A DNA stretch of 64,000 nucleotides from Gonioctena quinquepunctata (GCA_018342105.1 JAFIRS010001442.1:248001-312000); one strand, 5' to 3'; positions 33,725 through 45,666 are shown, counted from the first letter of the stretch. Numbers and translations: made by a program. Notes: generated by a model not told the origin, from the letters alone.

Positions 33725-34436
33725 ATCTTCATTCTACTTTTGTTATTATTATTTTGGGAAAATCATTTCTGTCTCTACTGGCCTATTATTCATAATATGA
33801 TTTTCCAATCTCCCTGCTTGCAAGTTCGCGAAATGTTGAATTTGGTACAGAAAAAATGTTAGTTGCGGTAGAAAGATCAGTCTGAAGACATGTTGTGAAT
33901 GAATCTAGGAACAGTTCAATTCATCATTGCAGTTATTTTTGACTAAACCTTCGAAAAAAACAGTATAGAGCATAGAGCCATTATTCGAGAATCGACATAC
34001 CATTTTCTTTCAAACAAATGCTTCGAGACAATCGCATTAAACCCGAAGCTCCTTCTCTTCCACTGCTATCGACCGTACTAATAATGAATACTCGAGCTTG
34101 TTTAATAATATTTAGATTTCAAACAACGCATACGCTCAAAACTTGTCGTACCGGTCGACTATTTGTATCGCGGCTCGCAGCCAATCCAGAGAAACGCCGT
34201 AAATCAATTGTCACTATTATAAATCGATGTTCAACTGTTGACTTCAACGGCTAATGCGACCAAAGTACCTACACACATTCCCTGGAAATCATTTACCTTC
34301 ATTGCAGTGCTCTTCTGACAGTGGCGGCCTGGATAGCTCGGGAGGTCCAACTTATGGAACTTAAAGCTGAACCAGAGGAGGCTTGGACCTCGTTTTCAAC
34401 TATTTTTTTTTCACCTACATTATTTTTCTGTACGAG
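33725..34436. other. Unassigned stretch
   Basis: No gene recognised. The 78-residue frame at 34018-34254 has no domain I know and ordinary context, so it is not called. Confidence 0.35.
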
Positions 34437-34523
34437 CTTATGAAGTTAGTTTGAAGGTTGTAGACGATGTGGTAACTTGATTACTATCGTTTCGGACGTC
34501 CATCGTCTCGATGTATTTTAAAG

Positions 34524-34575
34524 GTTTTCACGACGTTTCGAATGCTTGTATCTGCAATCGTGTTCAGGTGAATAC
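34524..34575 (-). ncRNA. Hammerhead-like motif in PLE inverted end
   Basis: Minus strand: GTATTCAC, CTGAACA (one core change from CTGAAGA), GATTGC/GCATTC, GAAACGTC, GTGAAAAC. The changed core base probably inactivates this copy. Confidence 0.35.
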
Positions 34576-34794
34576 TGACAAGTTTAGGTGCTACTTACCA
34601 ATTTATATGACTGTCGGCGCAATGATGCGTGCAATTCCGCCATGTGCAGCGGTGCGTGTAGTTACGCGCGGTGTGGTGGTGCGTGAAGTTTCGCGCCTCT
34701 GCAGCCCGCCAAAAAGAGCAATCAGGGGTTTCCATACGTTCTTGATCTCAACGCTTGGTTGACTGAAGGCGTTATTGGCTTCGATGTAGGCGGC

Positions 34795-35345
34795 CGTACA
34801 TCAGAGGTGCCTCCGAGAAGATCAGAAGGATCGGAAACAAGTTCAACATCAAGAGCTGCTTCCAATCCGGCAGTACTTTACGGAGTTTCCTTACCAAGAC
34901 CAAACCTGACAACAAAAATGAAATCAGTAAGAATTGCATTTATGAAGTTCCATGTGAATGCGGGGATTCCTATATTGGAGAGACAAAGAGACCGTTATCG
35001 GTAAGATTGGATGAGCACATGAAATGGACTCAACGTGGAGAAACATCAAAATCGGGAATAGCTGACCACGCCTGAACTGAGCACCATCGAGTTCTATGGG
35101 ACGACGCAAGTGTTCTACATAGAGAGGAGCATAGGTTCAAAGGAAAGTTCAAAGAGGCCGCCTACATCGAAGCCAATAACGCCTTTAGTCAACCAAGCGT
35201 TGAGATCAAGAACGTATGGAAACCCCTGATTGCTCTTTCTGGCGGGCTGCAGAGGCGCGAAACTTCACGCACCACCACACCGCGTGAAATTACACGCACC
35301 GCTGCACATGGCGGAATTGCACGCATCATTGCGCCGACAGTCATA
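34795..35345 (+). pseudogene. PLE C-terminal region with GIY-YIG nuclease
   Basis: Close relative of 22003-23064. The plus strand reads SCFQSGSTLRSFLTKTKPDN-like sequence, then CIYEVPCECGDSYIGETK, VRLDEHMKWTQRGETSKSGI, a TGA in place of the Trp expected in ADHAWTEHH, then FKEAAYIEANNAF. Frameshifts lie near 34870 and 34925. Reverse-transcriptase motifs are missing because the plus part begins within the linker. Inactive. Confidence 0.75.
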
Positions 35346-35375
35346 TAAATTGGTAAGTAGCACCTAAACTTGTCA

Positions 35376-35427
35376 GTATTCACCTGAAGACGAATGCAGA
35401 TTCAAGCATTCGAAACGTCGTGAAAAC
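35376..35427 (+). ncRNA. Hammerhead-like motif in PLE pseudo-LTR (best copy)
   Basis: Stem I GTATTCAC/GTGAAAAC (7 of 8 pairs), core CTGAAGA (fits CUGANGA), stem II GAATGC/GCATTC, GAA, self-complementary ACGT, cleavage C (GTC triplet). Compared with 10033, both strands of stem II have changed together (GATTGC/GCAATC), which preserves pairing. One extra C sits between the core and stem II. Confidence 0.5.
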
Positions 35428-35434
35428 CTTTTAA

Positions 35435-38095
35435 CACATTCGCGACGTCGTGACCCACCGGTGGTCATCCTGGTCTTTACTAATGAACGTGGGTGTCCAC
35501 TGGTGGGTCATGGTCTCTTCTATTTTATATATTCACTGAACTTCTACGGTTACTGCGGGAACTTTAATATTGCAAGAACGGCTACATAAAAGGTGTAAGT
35601 TTCCAAGTGCAAAGTGGTTTTTCGATTGGGTGGTAATAAATGTATGTAAACAACATATGAATATCAAAGTAAATTTTTACTCGAAAACCTGATAAATGAA
35701 ACGTAATTAACATTCTGTTTCAACATGAATTGTTCTGTTCAACAAAAACTGGAAATTAAAATACATTATCATAATGGCGAACACCTAATCGTGAACATTC
35801 CTGAAGCACTTAAGACACATCGTTGGTTTTTTCTCGCAATCTTCGCAGAATGTTAGAACTTTCGGGGTTTTGGCTCTTGCCTCTTTGGAACCATTTTCCT
35901 GCTGAATCCTTCTGTAGCATTCAACACATCTTTTTCTACTGGTCCTTGCAGTCCCTTCGTATTTCCTATTCTGTGACTGCTTTTACCTCGCTTTCTTTGC
36001 TTTTCTTGCTTCACGTTCTTGTCGGTTGCTCTCTCCCAGCTCCACTATCTGTGTCTTCTATATCCAAATTGTTTTCCTCGCCTTCTACTTGCAGTAATCC
36101 TTGTATTATTTCTTCCCGGCATGTAAGAATATTTTTCTTAGTACCCATACTGTGTTTGTTATGAACTGCCCATGCACTTACTACGCTAGTTCCCAGAATA
36201 ACCTCAAAAATTACCTTCTGATACCATTTGAGGGTTTTTCTTAGGCTCGTATAATAAGAGGACATCTGATCAGATACATCAACACCTTTTTTTGCTACAT
36301 TATAATGAATTATGGCCGGGGGTTTTACGATATCAACACCTTGGCGATTTTTTGTGCCCGTTGGAATAAGTTGATCAGTATGACTTGGAACAGAACTAAT
36401 CATAAGAACTGGACGTTTATCTTGCCATTTCATCACCCGAATTCCATCTTCATTTTGCTCTCCATATATTTCACCTTTTTTCAAATTTTTGCTAGTGACA
36501 TTTTGTGGATTTCCCTTTCTATTGGCTCTCAGTGTTCCACAGACATATGTTTGAGATTGTAGAAGATCTTTACATAGTTTCACACTGGTGTAAAAATTAT
36601 CTATATAGAGAGTTCGGCCGCAATTTTTGAGATCTTTGAGCAACTCCATACAAATTTTGTAAGTTTGTCCTTCACCTTCAGGATTGGTTCCAATGGGAGA
36701 ATGTTTTCCAGAGTAAACTCTCAGATCATACGTGTAACCCTCGGGCGTGCATATTTTATACAATTTTACACCATATTTATGCGACTTGGAAGGAAGGTAT
36801 TGTCTGAAGACAAGGCGTCCCCTCCAAGGAACCATACTCTCATCAATAATAATGTTCTCGTCTGGAACTTGTGTTTTTTGGAAATTCTTGCAGCATAGAT
36901 CTAAAACTCTCTTTATTTTGAAGAGTCTGTCATTTCCTGCCACAGGATCTTCATTATCAGCAAAATGCAAACACATCAGTATCATGTCGAATCTGTTGCG
37001 GGTCATTATTTTCTGTATACGCTCGTTTCTGTACATATCGTTATGAGACCATTAAAGCCTCATCTTTGGTAACTTGTTTAGGCCCATAATTAGCAATATA
37101 GCAAGAAATTTTTTGATTTCGATTCTATTAGTGTCCTTCCACTGATGTAGGAGAGATCGACGACGAAGTGGTTTTGACCGAATAAGTTGGGACGCATATC
37201 GATTTGTTTCTTCCACTATGATGTCTAAGATTTCATCGGTTATAAACAGTCTGTAGATTTGATAAGGTTTGGATAAATCCAGATCATGTACCTGTAGACC
37301 ACCTTGCCCATTATACAGGAAAGTGACAGGAGAAATTGTGCATGGTCCCCATTTATCAGTGCTGACGGCTGGTGGTATGTCCACATCGTCAGCTTCCGAC
37401 ATAATTAGATCGTATTCCTTACCGCTATTACTGTTTTCAATAACACTTTCAGCTTCACTATCTGAGGGCCTGAAAGAGTCTTCGGAGTCCTGAAATGGTT
37501 CAGATTCAGAGGATGAAGAGTATGTGTATGATTGAGGTTTTCTTTTCCGTAATGACATGTTTTTATGATATTCTGATTCCTGTGGAGAAAGTAATGATGA
37601 TTTCTGAAGCGGTGAATGATGTGAAATATGTGATGATGATGTGGGTTCTTGTGTATCATGTGGAGAAGATAATGATGTCGTCTGAAGCGGTGAACGAGGT
37701 GGGTCTAATGACTGTTGTGGTTCGGGAATTATTGGTGGCGGTGGTGAGTTTTGAGCTAGCGCTTTTGCTAGAATTTTTCTACTTCTAGCAGACATTTCCG
37801 TTTTCTAGTCACAATCTATCTGGAACAAAAGTAATATGTAGTTTTCTTTGGATAGATTGCATTATTTTACGTGCCCACCGGTGGACCACAATGGCTCTAG
37901 GAAAAAAATATTACCAAGGGCCGTCATGACCCACCGGTGGTACACCCTAAGAATCCTCAATAACAAAAAAAAAACAAGTTTAACTGTGATAATTCTTTAT
38001 TATAAGTTGAAAAATGAACCAGAAAAAAAGAATACATAAAAATAAAAAATACATCAATTTGCGTGTTTGGTGGATCTCATGACGTCGCGAACGTG
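35435..38095 (-). mobile_element. piggyBac element with TTAA target
   Basis: TTAA at 35431-35434 and 38096-38099. The ends are CACATTCGCGACGTC and the inverse of CACGTTCGCGACGTC (14 of 15 match). A palindromic CCACCGGTGG word within GACCCACCGGTGG recurs just inside both ends (35453, 37874, 37928) and as a variant at 35495, plausible subterminal transposase sites. The 2.66-kb length is normal for a complete element. It interrupts a PLE, so it is younger than that insertion. Confidence 0.93.
35785..37795 (-). pseudogene. piggyBac transposase with one nonsense codon and C-terminal frameshifts
   Basis: ATG at 37795. An acidic, Ser-rich N-terminus (about residues 1-150) is followed by the DDE domain: LLIMGLNKLPKMRL, in-frame stop at 37052-37054, then MYRNERIQKIMTRNRF. 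Catalytic Asp motifs are all visible: IIIDESMVPWRGR, TLYIDNFYTSVKL and KKGVDVSDQM. After about 36013 the frame shifts at least twice, yet the C-terminal Cys-rich finger is readable to the stop at 35785-35787 (RCVECYRR, FCEDCEKKP, CLKCFRNVHD). The stop replaces a position usually Tyr. Few lesions indicate recent inactivation. Confidence 0.92.
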
Positions 38096-38151
38096 TTAAA
38101 TACATTAAGACGATGGACGTCCGAAACGATAGTAATCAACTTATGAAGTTA

Positions 38152-38480
38152 CATTGAATATTATTTATCATATAATTTTGGACGTCCTTTTGGTTGGCTT
38201 CCCTGATCCAGTTTTGCATTGTCCAGACCGAATTTGTGTCTTCAGTCATTTTGTTTAATGATAATTACGTATTTTAGCAATATCTGAAATCATAATATAT
38301 ACAGTTCGATGAAAGGTTTAAAAAGAGTTTAGATCAATCACTCATAAAACAATCAACAACAATCATTATAAAAATGTTAATTAAACGAACACAAAAATAG
38401 TGATGTTGAAAGGAGTTTTTGAGACCTCCACTCAGGTCTGCTATTTTTAGAGAAACTCATCTTTACTCTGCCGAGCTCTC
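38152..38480. other. Unassigned stretch
   Basis: No gene recognised. Confidence 0.35.
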
Positions 38481-38720
38481 GACAATCTGCGACAATATTG
38501 CCTTTTTCAAGGCTAAAAATTCAATATGGTTACATAAATATCAATTGTGGTTACATAAATATCAATTATGAATAAAAATAGTAAAATGTGTTGAGATAAT
38601 GAAGAGAAATCGACATGAAATTCGAAAAATGTCACACTGATGGACGTTTATTAATTTCAAAGTGTTAATGTTTTTTGTTATGAGGTTATACAGGAAATAT
38701 AGCTATTTTTATAGGAAATA

Positions 38721-39229
38721 TCATTTCGTGAGAAGATATAAATACATTTTGCTCAGTTGATAAATGTCAGATCTTTTATTCATATTCTGTTTTTCGTCAT
38801 GTATTGCAACCATTTCTAGAAATAGTCTTTTGTTAAGATTTTTTTCGGTATACAAAATTTTAGCGTTTTCGTAATCCATGATGTGATTTTTAGTAATGAC
38901 ATGTTCAGCTAGTGAACAAGAACGTTTTTGAAGCCTACAATCACTTTTATGGCCAACAATTCTGGATTTAAGAGTTTGACTAGTCTGACCTACATAATTA
39001 CTATTACAAGAACTGTAAGGGATACCGTAAACAGAATTATATTTCATCATTGGCATTTCTTTATGTTTAAATTTTGTATTCGAAGAAAATTTCTTTGGGA
39101 AATTTTTATATTGGATTCATATTTTAGAACTTCAAAGATTTTAAAAGTTCAATGTTGTATGAAAGTGATGCTCATAGAATTTGGTAGTTTATTAATATCT
39201 ATATTAACTTTCTCATTTCCAATGATATA
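38721..39229 (-). pseudogene. Third PLE lineage: GIY-YIG nuclease relic
   Basis: Open from 39056 to 38721: VYGIPYSSCNSNYVGQTSQT, LKSRIVGHKSD, then CSLAEHVITKNHIMDYENAK, a good match to the GIY-YIG domain and following block of Penelope-type proteins. Upstream to 39229 the linker can be followed with stops. Downstream, near 38500, the minus strand has CCTTGAAAAAGGC, an end-associated hairpin seen in some PLEs, and a 20-bp word (TGGTTACATAAATATCAATT) is doubled at 38526-38567. The element stops at the TA where the 39230 element is inserted. Confidence 0.7.
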
Positions 39230-39848
39230 CAGAGTGGGCAATTGAAAACGAAACAGCGGTTCTGCCGAATTATATAAAAACACTCGGACACGTCAACTAC
39301 ATTTTCGAGGGGGACATCCTTCGCGATTAAATTCACCCGAAATACATTCCATCCCTCGGAGCTGTAACCGCCACCCCTAAAATTTCAAATGGCAACATTT
39401 GGAAGGTATTTTCCTTCTTAATATCAAACAACAAAAATTAATTAATTCTATCGATTCGTTTTCGAGATATAGAAGTTGGAAATCACTTTTTATTCACTCA
39501 ATCAATAAAAACAATATCTGATAAAGCAACAGTCGCAATAATTATTATTGTCAATAAACTCAATGTTTAAACTGTCTACCACCCATTCCCATACAATAGT
39601 ACAAGTTCTGTTCAAAACGAGACCTCATATTTCGTAGCATTTCCAGAGTTATTCGACGGCATTCTTCAATAATTCTCCTTCGTAAATCTTCCAGAGATTC
39701 TGGTTCGGTTGCGAAGATTTTGTTTTTTAAGTGACCCCACAGGAACGATGTCCCCCACGAAAATGTAGTTGACGTGTCCGAGCGTTTTTAAATAATTTGG
39801 TTCTACCGATCTACATAGCCGCTGTTTCGTTTTCGATGGCCCACTCTG
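39230..39848. mobile_element. Non-autonomous mariner derivative, 619 bp
   Basis: TIRs of about 100 bp start CAGAGTGGGC on both sides, with TA at 39228-39229 and 39849-39850. The ends are alike over blocks such as CTCGGACACGTCAACTAC and ATTTTCG-GGGGGACATC. It retains only the last codons of a transposase and is thus an internally deleted derivative. It lies at the edge of the PLE relic. Confidence 0.85.
39560..39739 (-). pseudogene. Mariner transposase C-terminus
   Basis: 59 uninterrupted codons: WGHLKNKIFATEPESLEDLR, RRIIEECRRITLEMLRNMR, ending MGMGGRQFKH and stop. This is the C-terminal block after the third catalytic Asp. The rest has been deleted, and the open frame is left intact by chance or recency. 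Confidence 0.8.
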
Positions 39849-39850
39849 TA

Positions 39851-40742
39851 TATACATTATTCCTTTCAAATTATGATTTTTTTAACATTATTTTACCAAT
39901 ACAAATGATAATCCATATTTTTGAATTCAAAAGATATGATGTATCCAAATTCTGAAGGAAGACTTCCTAAATATGAAGTCGACATTCCTGGTAAAGCTTT
40001 CACATGAATCCGTTTTGTTAGAAAGATGTAACAGATGAAGTTTTTCCATTACTTTTGACCAAACTGAAAATAAATATTACTGACATCATAAAAATTTTAA
40101 TATATTAAATTTTTCGTTGAAAATGTATTTTTGTTCATATCCAAAAAATATACATTTCTAATTCATCTCACTGTTAATTTTTTGGGAAGATCATCACAGC
40201 AGCTATTTTTGAGAAAACATCGAATGTTTTTTAATTCAGAAATGGAATGAACAAATATTTTCAAATATAAATTATACAACAATAATTTGCGGAGATGCAA
40301 AAACTGAAAACTTTTTCTACTTTTATCAACACAAGCAAAACATGTTATTTATAAACCAATTCATATGTAGCTTTAGGTATATATTTCCAAAAACAACTCT
40401 TTTAATACCTACTTTGTATTTGGTGATTTCAATGAGACCTGATTATAATATATTGTTTTTCCACGATCACCTTTTTCACTATACTCGACACACATTAATT
40501 TGCGTCACCACGTGTAGTTAAAATCAAATATTCTTAATTAACAACTATTTTATACCAAATGAAAACATACACTGGTTGTCATTTCCAGTACTTCGCCAGT
40601 ACATCTCTGTAGGCATTCAAAGAAATGCCACAATGGAACAGAAACAAAGCTATAAATATCCTTTAAAACACCTTTTTGGGAAGTACATTTTTGGCATTGA
40701 CAGTATTTGGAATTTCTCCGTGCATACTCAATTGGAGATTAA
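39851..40742. other. Unassigned AT-rich stretch
   Basis: No gene or repeat recognised. The ORF beginning at 40576 overlaps the exon-like stretch below in another frame and is probably spurious. Confidence 0.35.
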
Positions 40743-40898
40743 ACCTACAAACAACCTAGTGGAGATCGACAATCCGCTGGAAATTGCCTGGCCTGCAAAA
40801 AATCGGTGCTTGAAGGGATCGGTTCTCTTTCAAGAGCCGATCTACTGGAAGTACTGGGCACTTTGCTAGCCTCTATTGGAGACGACCTGATCCCAACG
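40743..40898 (+). other. Possible host exon, product unknown
   Basis: 52 open codons run from just after a stop to a good 5' splice donor (ACG followed by GTATGT). The peptide includes CLACKKSVLEGIGSLSRADL and LEVLGTLLASIGDDLIPT, which looks like helical protein sequence unlike the nearby mobile elements, and base composition is richer in G+C. No acceptor was identified with certainty. I do not recognise the protein. Confidence 0.22.
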
Positions 40899-41005
40899 GT
40901 ATGTTCTCTATTATTATTTTTTCATTACAATATTCAACAGATACAAGATCCAATTACAGAATAGTATTGACTATTCAACATGTTAGCTATATACATTAAT
41001 ATAAA

Positions 41006-42090
41006 TCATTGGACAAAAACAGAACAGTCCAGTTTTTTTATGGAGACCACACTGCAACAAAAAATGTCAATGGTTTCATTCATCTTATCATATGTATTGC
41101 ACATCTTATAAACAGGTGCAATTGATTTAACATTGGTGTGACAAAGTGGAAGATAGAAAGTATCGTTTCTCCGAGATGCGAGTCTAGGAATATGAAACTT
41201 TAATATATCCAAAATGCAGATGCAGTCCAAATTGTTGTGAATTATGTTGAAAAGGAATATAACATGTGACCTATTTCGACGAGATTCAAGGGAATCGACT
41301 GAAAATCCAGAAATTAGTTGCTCATGTGGATAACCTACGTATGGGTGGTTGCCATCAAGTTTGAAACATAGAAACTTCAAAAATTTTCGTAGGATATTTT
41401 CTAAATTAGATATATATACCTGATGATATGGTGCCCAAACAATTGATGCATACTCTGAATTTGATCTAACAAATGTGAATAAAATATAATTGCAGAAGAG
41501 TTTCCTTATTGCTTCCAAAATATTTTGACACTCTGATTATGAATCATAATGATCCATATGTTTTTTTGGTGGCTAGCTCGATATGTTTTGCAAAAGAAAG
41601 TTTTTTGTCGAATGTTACTCCTAGATCTTTGGAAGTGTCGGGTCTTTTCAATACGACATTGTCCAGTTTATAATTGTAAAAAATTGGATTCAGCTTGGCG
41701 GTGAAGGACAACCTGGCATTTAGAAACATTAAGGAATAAGCTATTCTCGATGCACCAGAGATTGAGGCGATCTAGATCATCTTGGAGAAGAGTACAGTCT
41801 TCTGTGCTGATAATTTTATGGTATATCTTAAGATCATCGGCATACAGTAAGTAGCTACAATTTTATTACTAAACATTATGAAAAATAATGGCCCTAGGTT
41901 AGACACTTGGGGGACACCTGACGTGGGGAGGACTTCAATAGACTTTTGACCATGGAAGCTGATATACTGCTTACGATTATGAAGGTGGGATTGAAATAAA
42001 GATATGAGATTTGGGGTTAGTCCGAAATTCGACAGTTTGTGAAGAAGAATTCCATGATCAAGCTTATCGAAGACCTTTTGTAGCAATATG
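41006..42090 (-). pseudogene. LINE (jockey/CR1-type) reverse transcriptase, 5'-truncated
   Basis: Three minus-strand frames in order: 42086-41772 (FDKLDHGILLHKLSNFGLTP, then SGVPQVSNLGPLFFIMF; the YADD box follows in another frame), 41729-41544 (PDTSKDLGVTFDKKLSFAKH) and 41518-41006 (SEYASIVWAPYHQVYISNLE, then RKFLKFLCFKLDG). These are the palm, thumb and C-terminal blocks of a non-LTR reverse transcriptase. At least two frameshifts. It resembles the LINE split by family A. No poly(A) tail is obvious. Confidence 0.85.
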
Positions 42091-42470
42091 GGCTATCAGG
42101 TATGTGTTGTTTATGGTTTTTGGGAATGCATCGATGATGATACTTTGATTAACAATTATCACAAGTTAAATATTGACCTTTTAGTATGAGTTTTCTACCG
42201 ACAAATCATTTCACTTCGATAGAATTTTCCTTTCCCGTCTGGTGATCACAATTCCGCAAACTACGATTGCCGATACTACAAATCTTTGGTTCTTTTTCTC
42301 CTAGGACCCACAAGAGGCCGAGTTTCTTTATTTCCTTCAGATCTACGTTGTTCACCAATACAGAAAGTAAGATTAATATTAATAATAATAATTTATTCAT
42401 CAATAAGAATCACAATTTTATCACAAAGTGGTTGCACATGGATAATATATATACATATACACACACATAT

Positions 42471-42472
<2 letters not shown>

Positions 42473-42527
<55 letters not shown>
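42473..42527. repeat. (AT)n microsatellite
   Basis: About 27 AT repeats preceded by an ACAC/ATAC-rich run. Open frames through it are artefacts. Confidence 0.95.
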
Positions 42528-42530
<3 letters not shown>

Positions 42531-44165
42531 ATGTTAGGAAGAACCAGTAATATATTTTAAAGATGAAAAAGAAATAATTTCTTAAAAAAAACACAAAAAT
42601 AATAAATACTTAATAGTTAGTAGTTCATGAGAAATTGTTTTACATTTTTTTGAGATTCTATTTCGTTTATGAAGCCTTTGGATAATATTGATAGGTGAAA
42701 ATATGCAAATACTATAATGCAATCATTTTCATACATTGTCAAAATGATTACAACCTATAATTGTTTGAAACACAACAAAAAAGTCTAGATTTACAAAATC
42801 ATTATAAATTAAATGTGATCAACAAAATTATAAGCTTGAAACATACAGTATATGAAATTGTATCTAACTAAAAATAGCCAATGGGAGAACAAGAAACTTG
42901 TTGATGACAATAGCCAATTGGGGAACAGGATGGTCAGATAAAAGATTTGAAATTGTGGAAAAGTAAGAACTGAGAAACGTCAAAAATAATTATCATCAAA
43001 TATTGTATTTAGTTTATAGGAAATGTTAAATATATAAGTTCATAAGTTCTCTCAAATAACACCAAAATAGTGGAAGTTCGACAAAAAAGTGCGCGATTTT
43101 GAAAATTCAAAATAAAATGGACAAAACAGAAATGGTATCCAGGGAATAGAAAAACAAAGCGAATTTGGGAACGAAGCCAGGTACAAAATTTGAGGAAGAA
43201 GGAAATTGAATATTTTCACGAATGATAAAGTAGTTTGCCAAAAATAACAAAACAATTCAACTTCTGGATAATTTCGACACAAAATAAATAGCATAAAAGA
43301 AGATTACCTTCTTGTACTCCACATACAAACTTGTCCAAGCTGATTTCGGGGATTTTGGATGGTTCCTTTGCGAATGGAGAGTCTTTGAGAGGAGTGGATG
43401 AAGCAGGATTTCAGATTATTGACAGGTATTGCATCAGCGACAGTTCCAGCTCCAGGTATAAACTTTTTTAGTGCACATCACAAACTGAATCACTTTACAA
43501 CGTAACTTGTATGTCTGAAGAACTCTATTCTATTTTGGTATTGAACTATAAAAGAATTCTTCCAAGTCAAAAGAAAAAAGTGAGGTTATATACAATATCC
43601 AACACTGTTTCTTATTATTCTATGAAAATTTATCAATTGCTTATAGTTATAAGTCATTTATCGCAGGCCAGGTTAATATAAGTTTTCCTGAATAAAGGAA
43701 ATAATTGTTTTTGATAATTTCTGCCTTATTTTCCACAATGACATGCTAATATTTCACATATAAACACTGAACTGAAATAGTTCAAGTGACACCAAGACAG
43801 GCAGTGGCTCTATTGCCAATACGGACTCATGAGGCGAAGGCATACCAACTGAGTTAGTCGTGGTAAGAAAGGGTAATAACAATTGGCAGCAACGTGGCGA
43901 GAAAACAGTGACGTCAGCTAGCAATTATTATTTCATAACAATTAGCTATTATCATATCACAATATAATAATTGGCTTTCCATCTCGGAGCTGAATTGCCT
44001 ACATAAGTATTAGAGGTACATCAAAATCGAAATCAAAATATTTTTATAGGGAGAAAATATTTGTGGGCAATAACAATAACTTGGGGAAAAATTAACAACA
44101 ATTATTATTTAAAAGCAATTAATATTTCATAACAATTTTTCTCCCAACGAGGAGCGAAAATAATC

Positions 44166-44202
44166 AGCTATCAATATATCATAACTATATATATATATAT
44201 CA

Positions 44203-44241
<39 letters not shown>
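44166..44241. repeat. (AT)n microsatellite, compound
   Basis: AT tracts interrupted by two ATCATAACT units. Confidence 0.9.
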
Positions 44242-44245
<4 letters not shown>

Positions 44246-45666
44246 ATGATAAGTTGATTGCGGTCGTTTTTATTTTTATTCTATATTTGTTTATTTACTT
44301 TCCACAATCAAACATCATAACAAAATAAATAATTTTCCTATTTTTGTTATTTTCCAAAATCTTTAAGCTAATTCCATTTTCACAGATTGTATTTGATATG
44401 TATTGATTAATAAATGCCCATATAAATATTTAGTATCTCCGGCTATGCTCTCTATCTTCTTTCCTTCACCTTATTTCCTTCACCTTCAGCTAACTCAATC
44501 GGTACGCCTATGGATCTCAGAAGTTGGTTCTACTGTGGAGCCCTTTTGACGTAAACTTCAGAAATTAGCAATTCATTGTTGATGAAACATTGAAAATATA
44601 GTAGAATTTCACCAAAATAACAATTTCCTCTATTCAGGAAGAGCTCATTACTACCTAGTCTGCGATAAATAACCTAATTAGTGGTTCAAAAACAAGTATA
44701 TAAAGCAAAAAATGAAATTATGGAATAATAAAGTGAATTCAACCTCGTTTTGTAGGTTATGTGTTATTATATAGTCATTCGTGAAGAGTTCTATGGAAAT
44801 TCTTTCAAAGTTGAGTTCTTATTTGCACTGTGGCAACTTTTATGGTTTCAACAAATACCTAGGACCTCCGGTACCAAACTGCTCAGCGTTTCGGATTCTC
44901 TCCCGTTCTTGGAAACGGCAGCTGCTCTCGTCAACTGGGACTTCTCCTCATTTATGAATTTCCAATAAAACAAAGGTAATGTTAAGTCTGCATTTGTTTT
45001 TTTTTTCTGGTAGTGTTCTTCATATTTTACTAATGTTTTCTTGGCTAATAATTGATTTTATTCCAAATTGTTTGTTTGTTCCAAATTTAAATTTTCAACG
45101 TGCTTCTTGCCAAAATTATTTTTTTCACCTTCTCGCTAGTTGATTCTGTCCCCTTGTACCAACACATTTTGTTTTTCTTCTCGATTTTTCGATTTTGACA
45201 CACTATTTGTAGCACTTTTCATTATTTTTCTTTGACAGTTTTTATTTATGGAACCTTTCTAACTACCTTATAATCTATATACAATACATGTAAAATTATT
45301 CTTTTGACGTTTCTGCTTTTCTTTATTTTCAAAATTACTAATTTTGCATCAAGATCTCTCCCGGCATCTCATTGGCTGTTGTGTTCAGATCCAATTTCAT
45401 ATACAGGATATTTGAACTTTTAATTTTTTGTTATCCGCTTGTGATCAAAAATATATATTCATAAATTTTGATTTTTAAAATTTTGAAAATTATGCCAATT
45501 GATTGTAATGTTGACAACTTGTTTATTTCAAACATAGGTATCGATTAATATTATACAAGGTTTCAGAAAAATGGTAGAATCTTCAGAAAAAATGTAAAAT
45601 AACATAGCAAAGATTACGAAGGCGTAGAAGGGCCAAAAACAAAACCAATTTTTAAACATTTGGAAT

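Larger units (their letters stand above)
34449..38139 (+). mobile_element. Penelope-like element with inverted end and 12-bp TSD, hosting piggyBac
   Basis: CTTATGAAGTTA lies on both sides (34437-34448 and 38140-38151). From the left, 34449-34794 is the PLE 3' end in minus orientation; the sequence then flips and 34795-35434 plus 38100-38139 is the 3' part in plus orientation. The left end carries about 28 nt (GTTTGAAGGTTGTAGACG onward) beyond the point where the right end stops (GTAATCAA). This head-to-head, truncated structure is typical of PLE insertions. A piggyBac element sits in its right pseudo-LTR. Confidence 0.88.

Noticed and set aside
34018..34254. 78-residue frame with many basic residues
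   Set aside because: No homology that I recognise, no splice or promoter context, and length is within chance expectation.
42267..42560. Frames ending in alternating Ile-Tyr runs
   Set aside because: They are translations of the (AT)n microsatellite.
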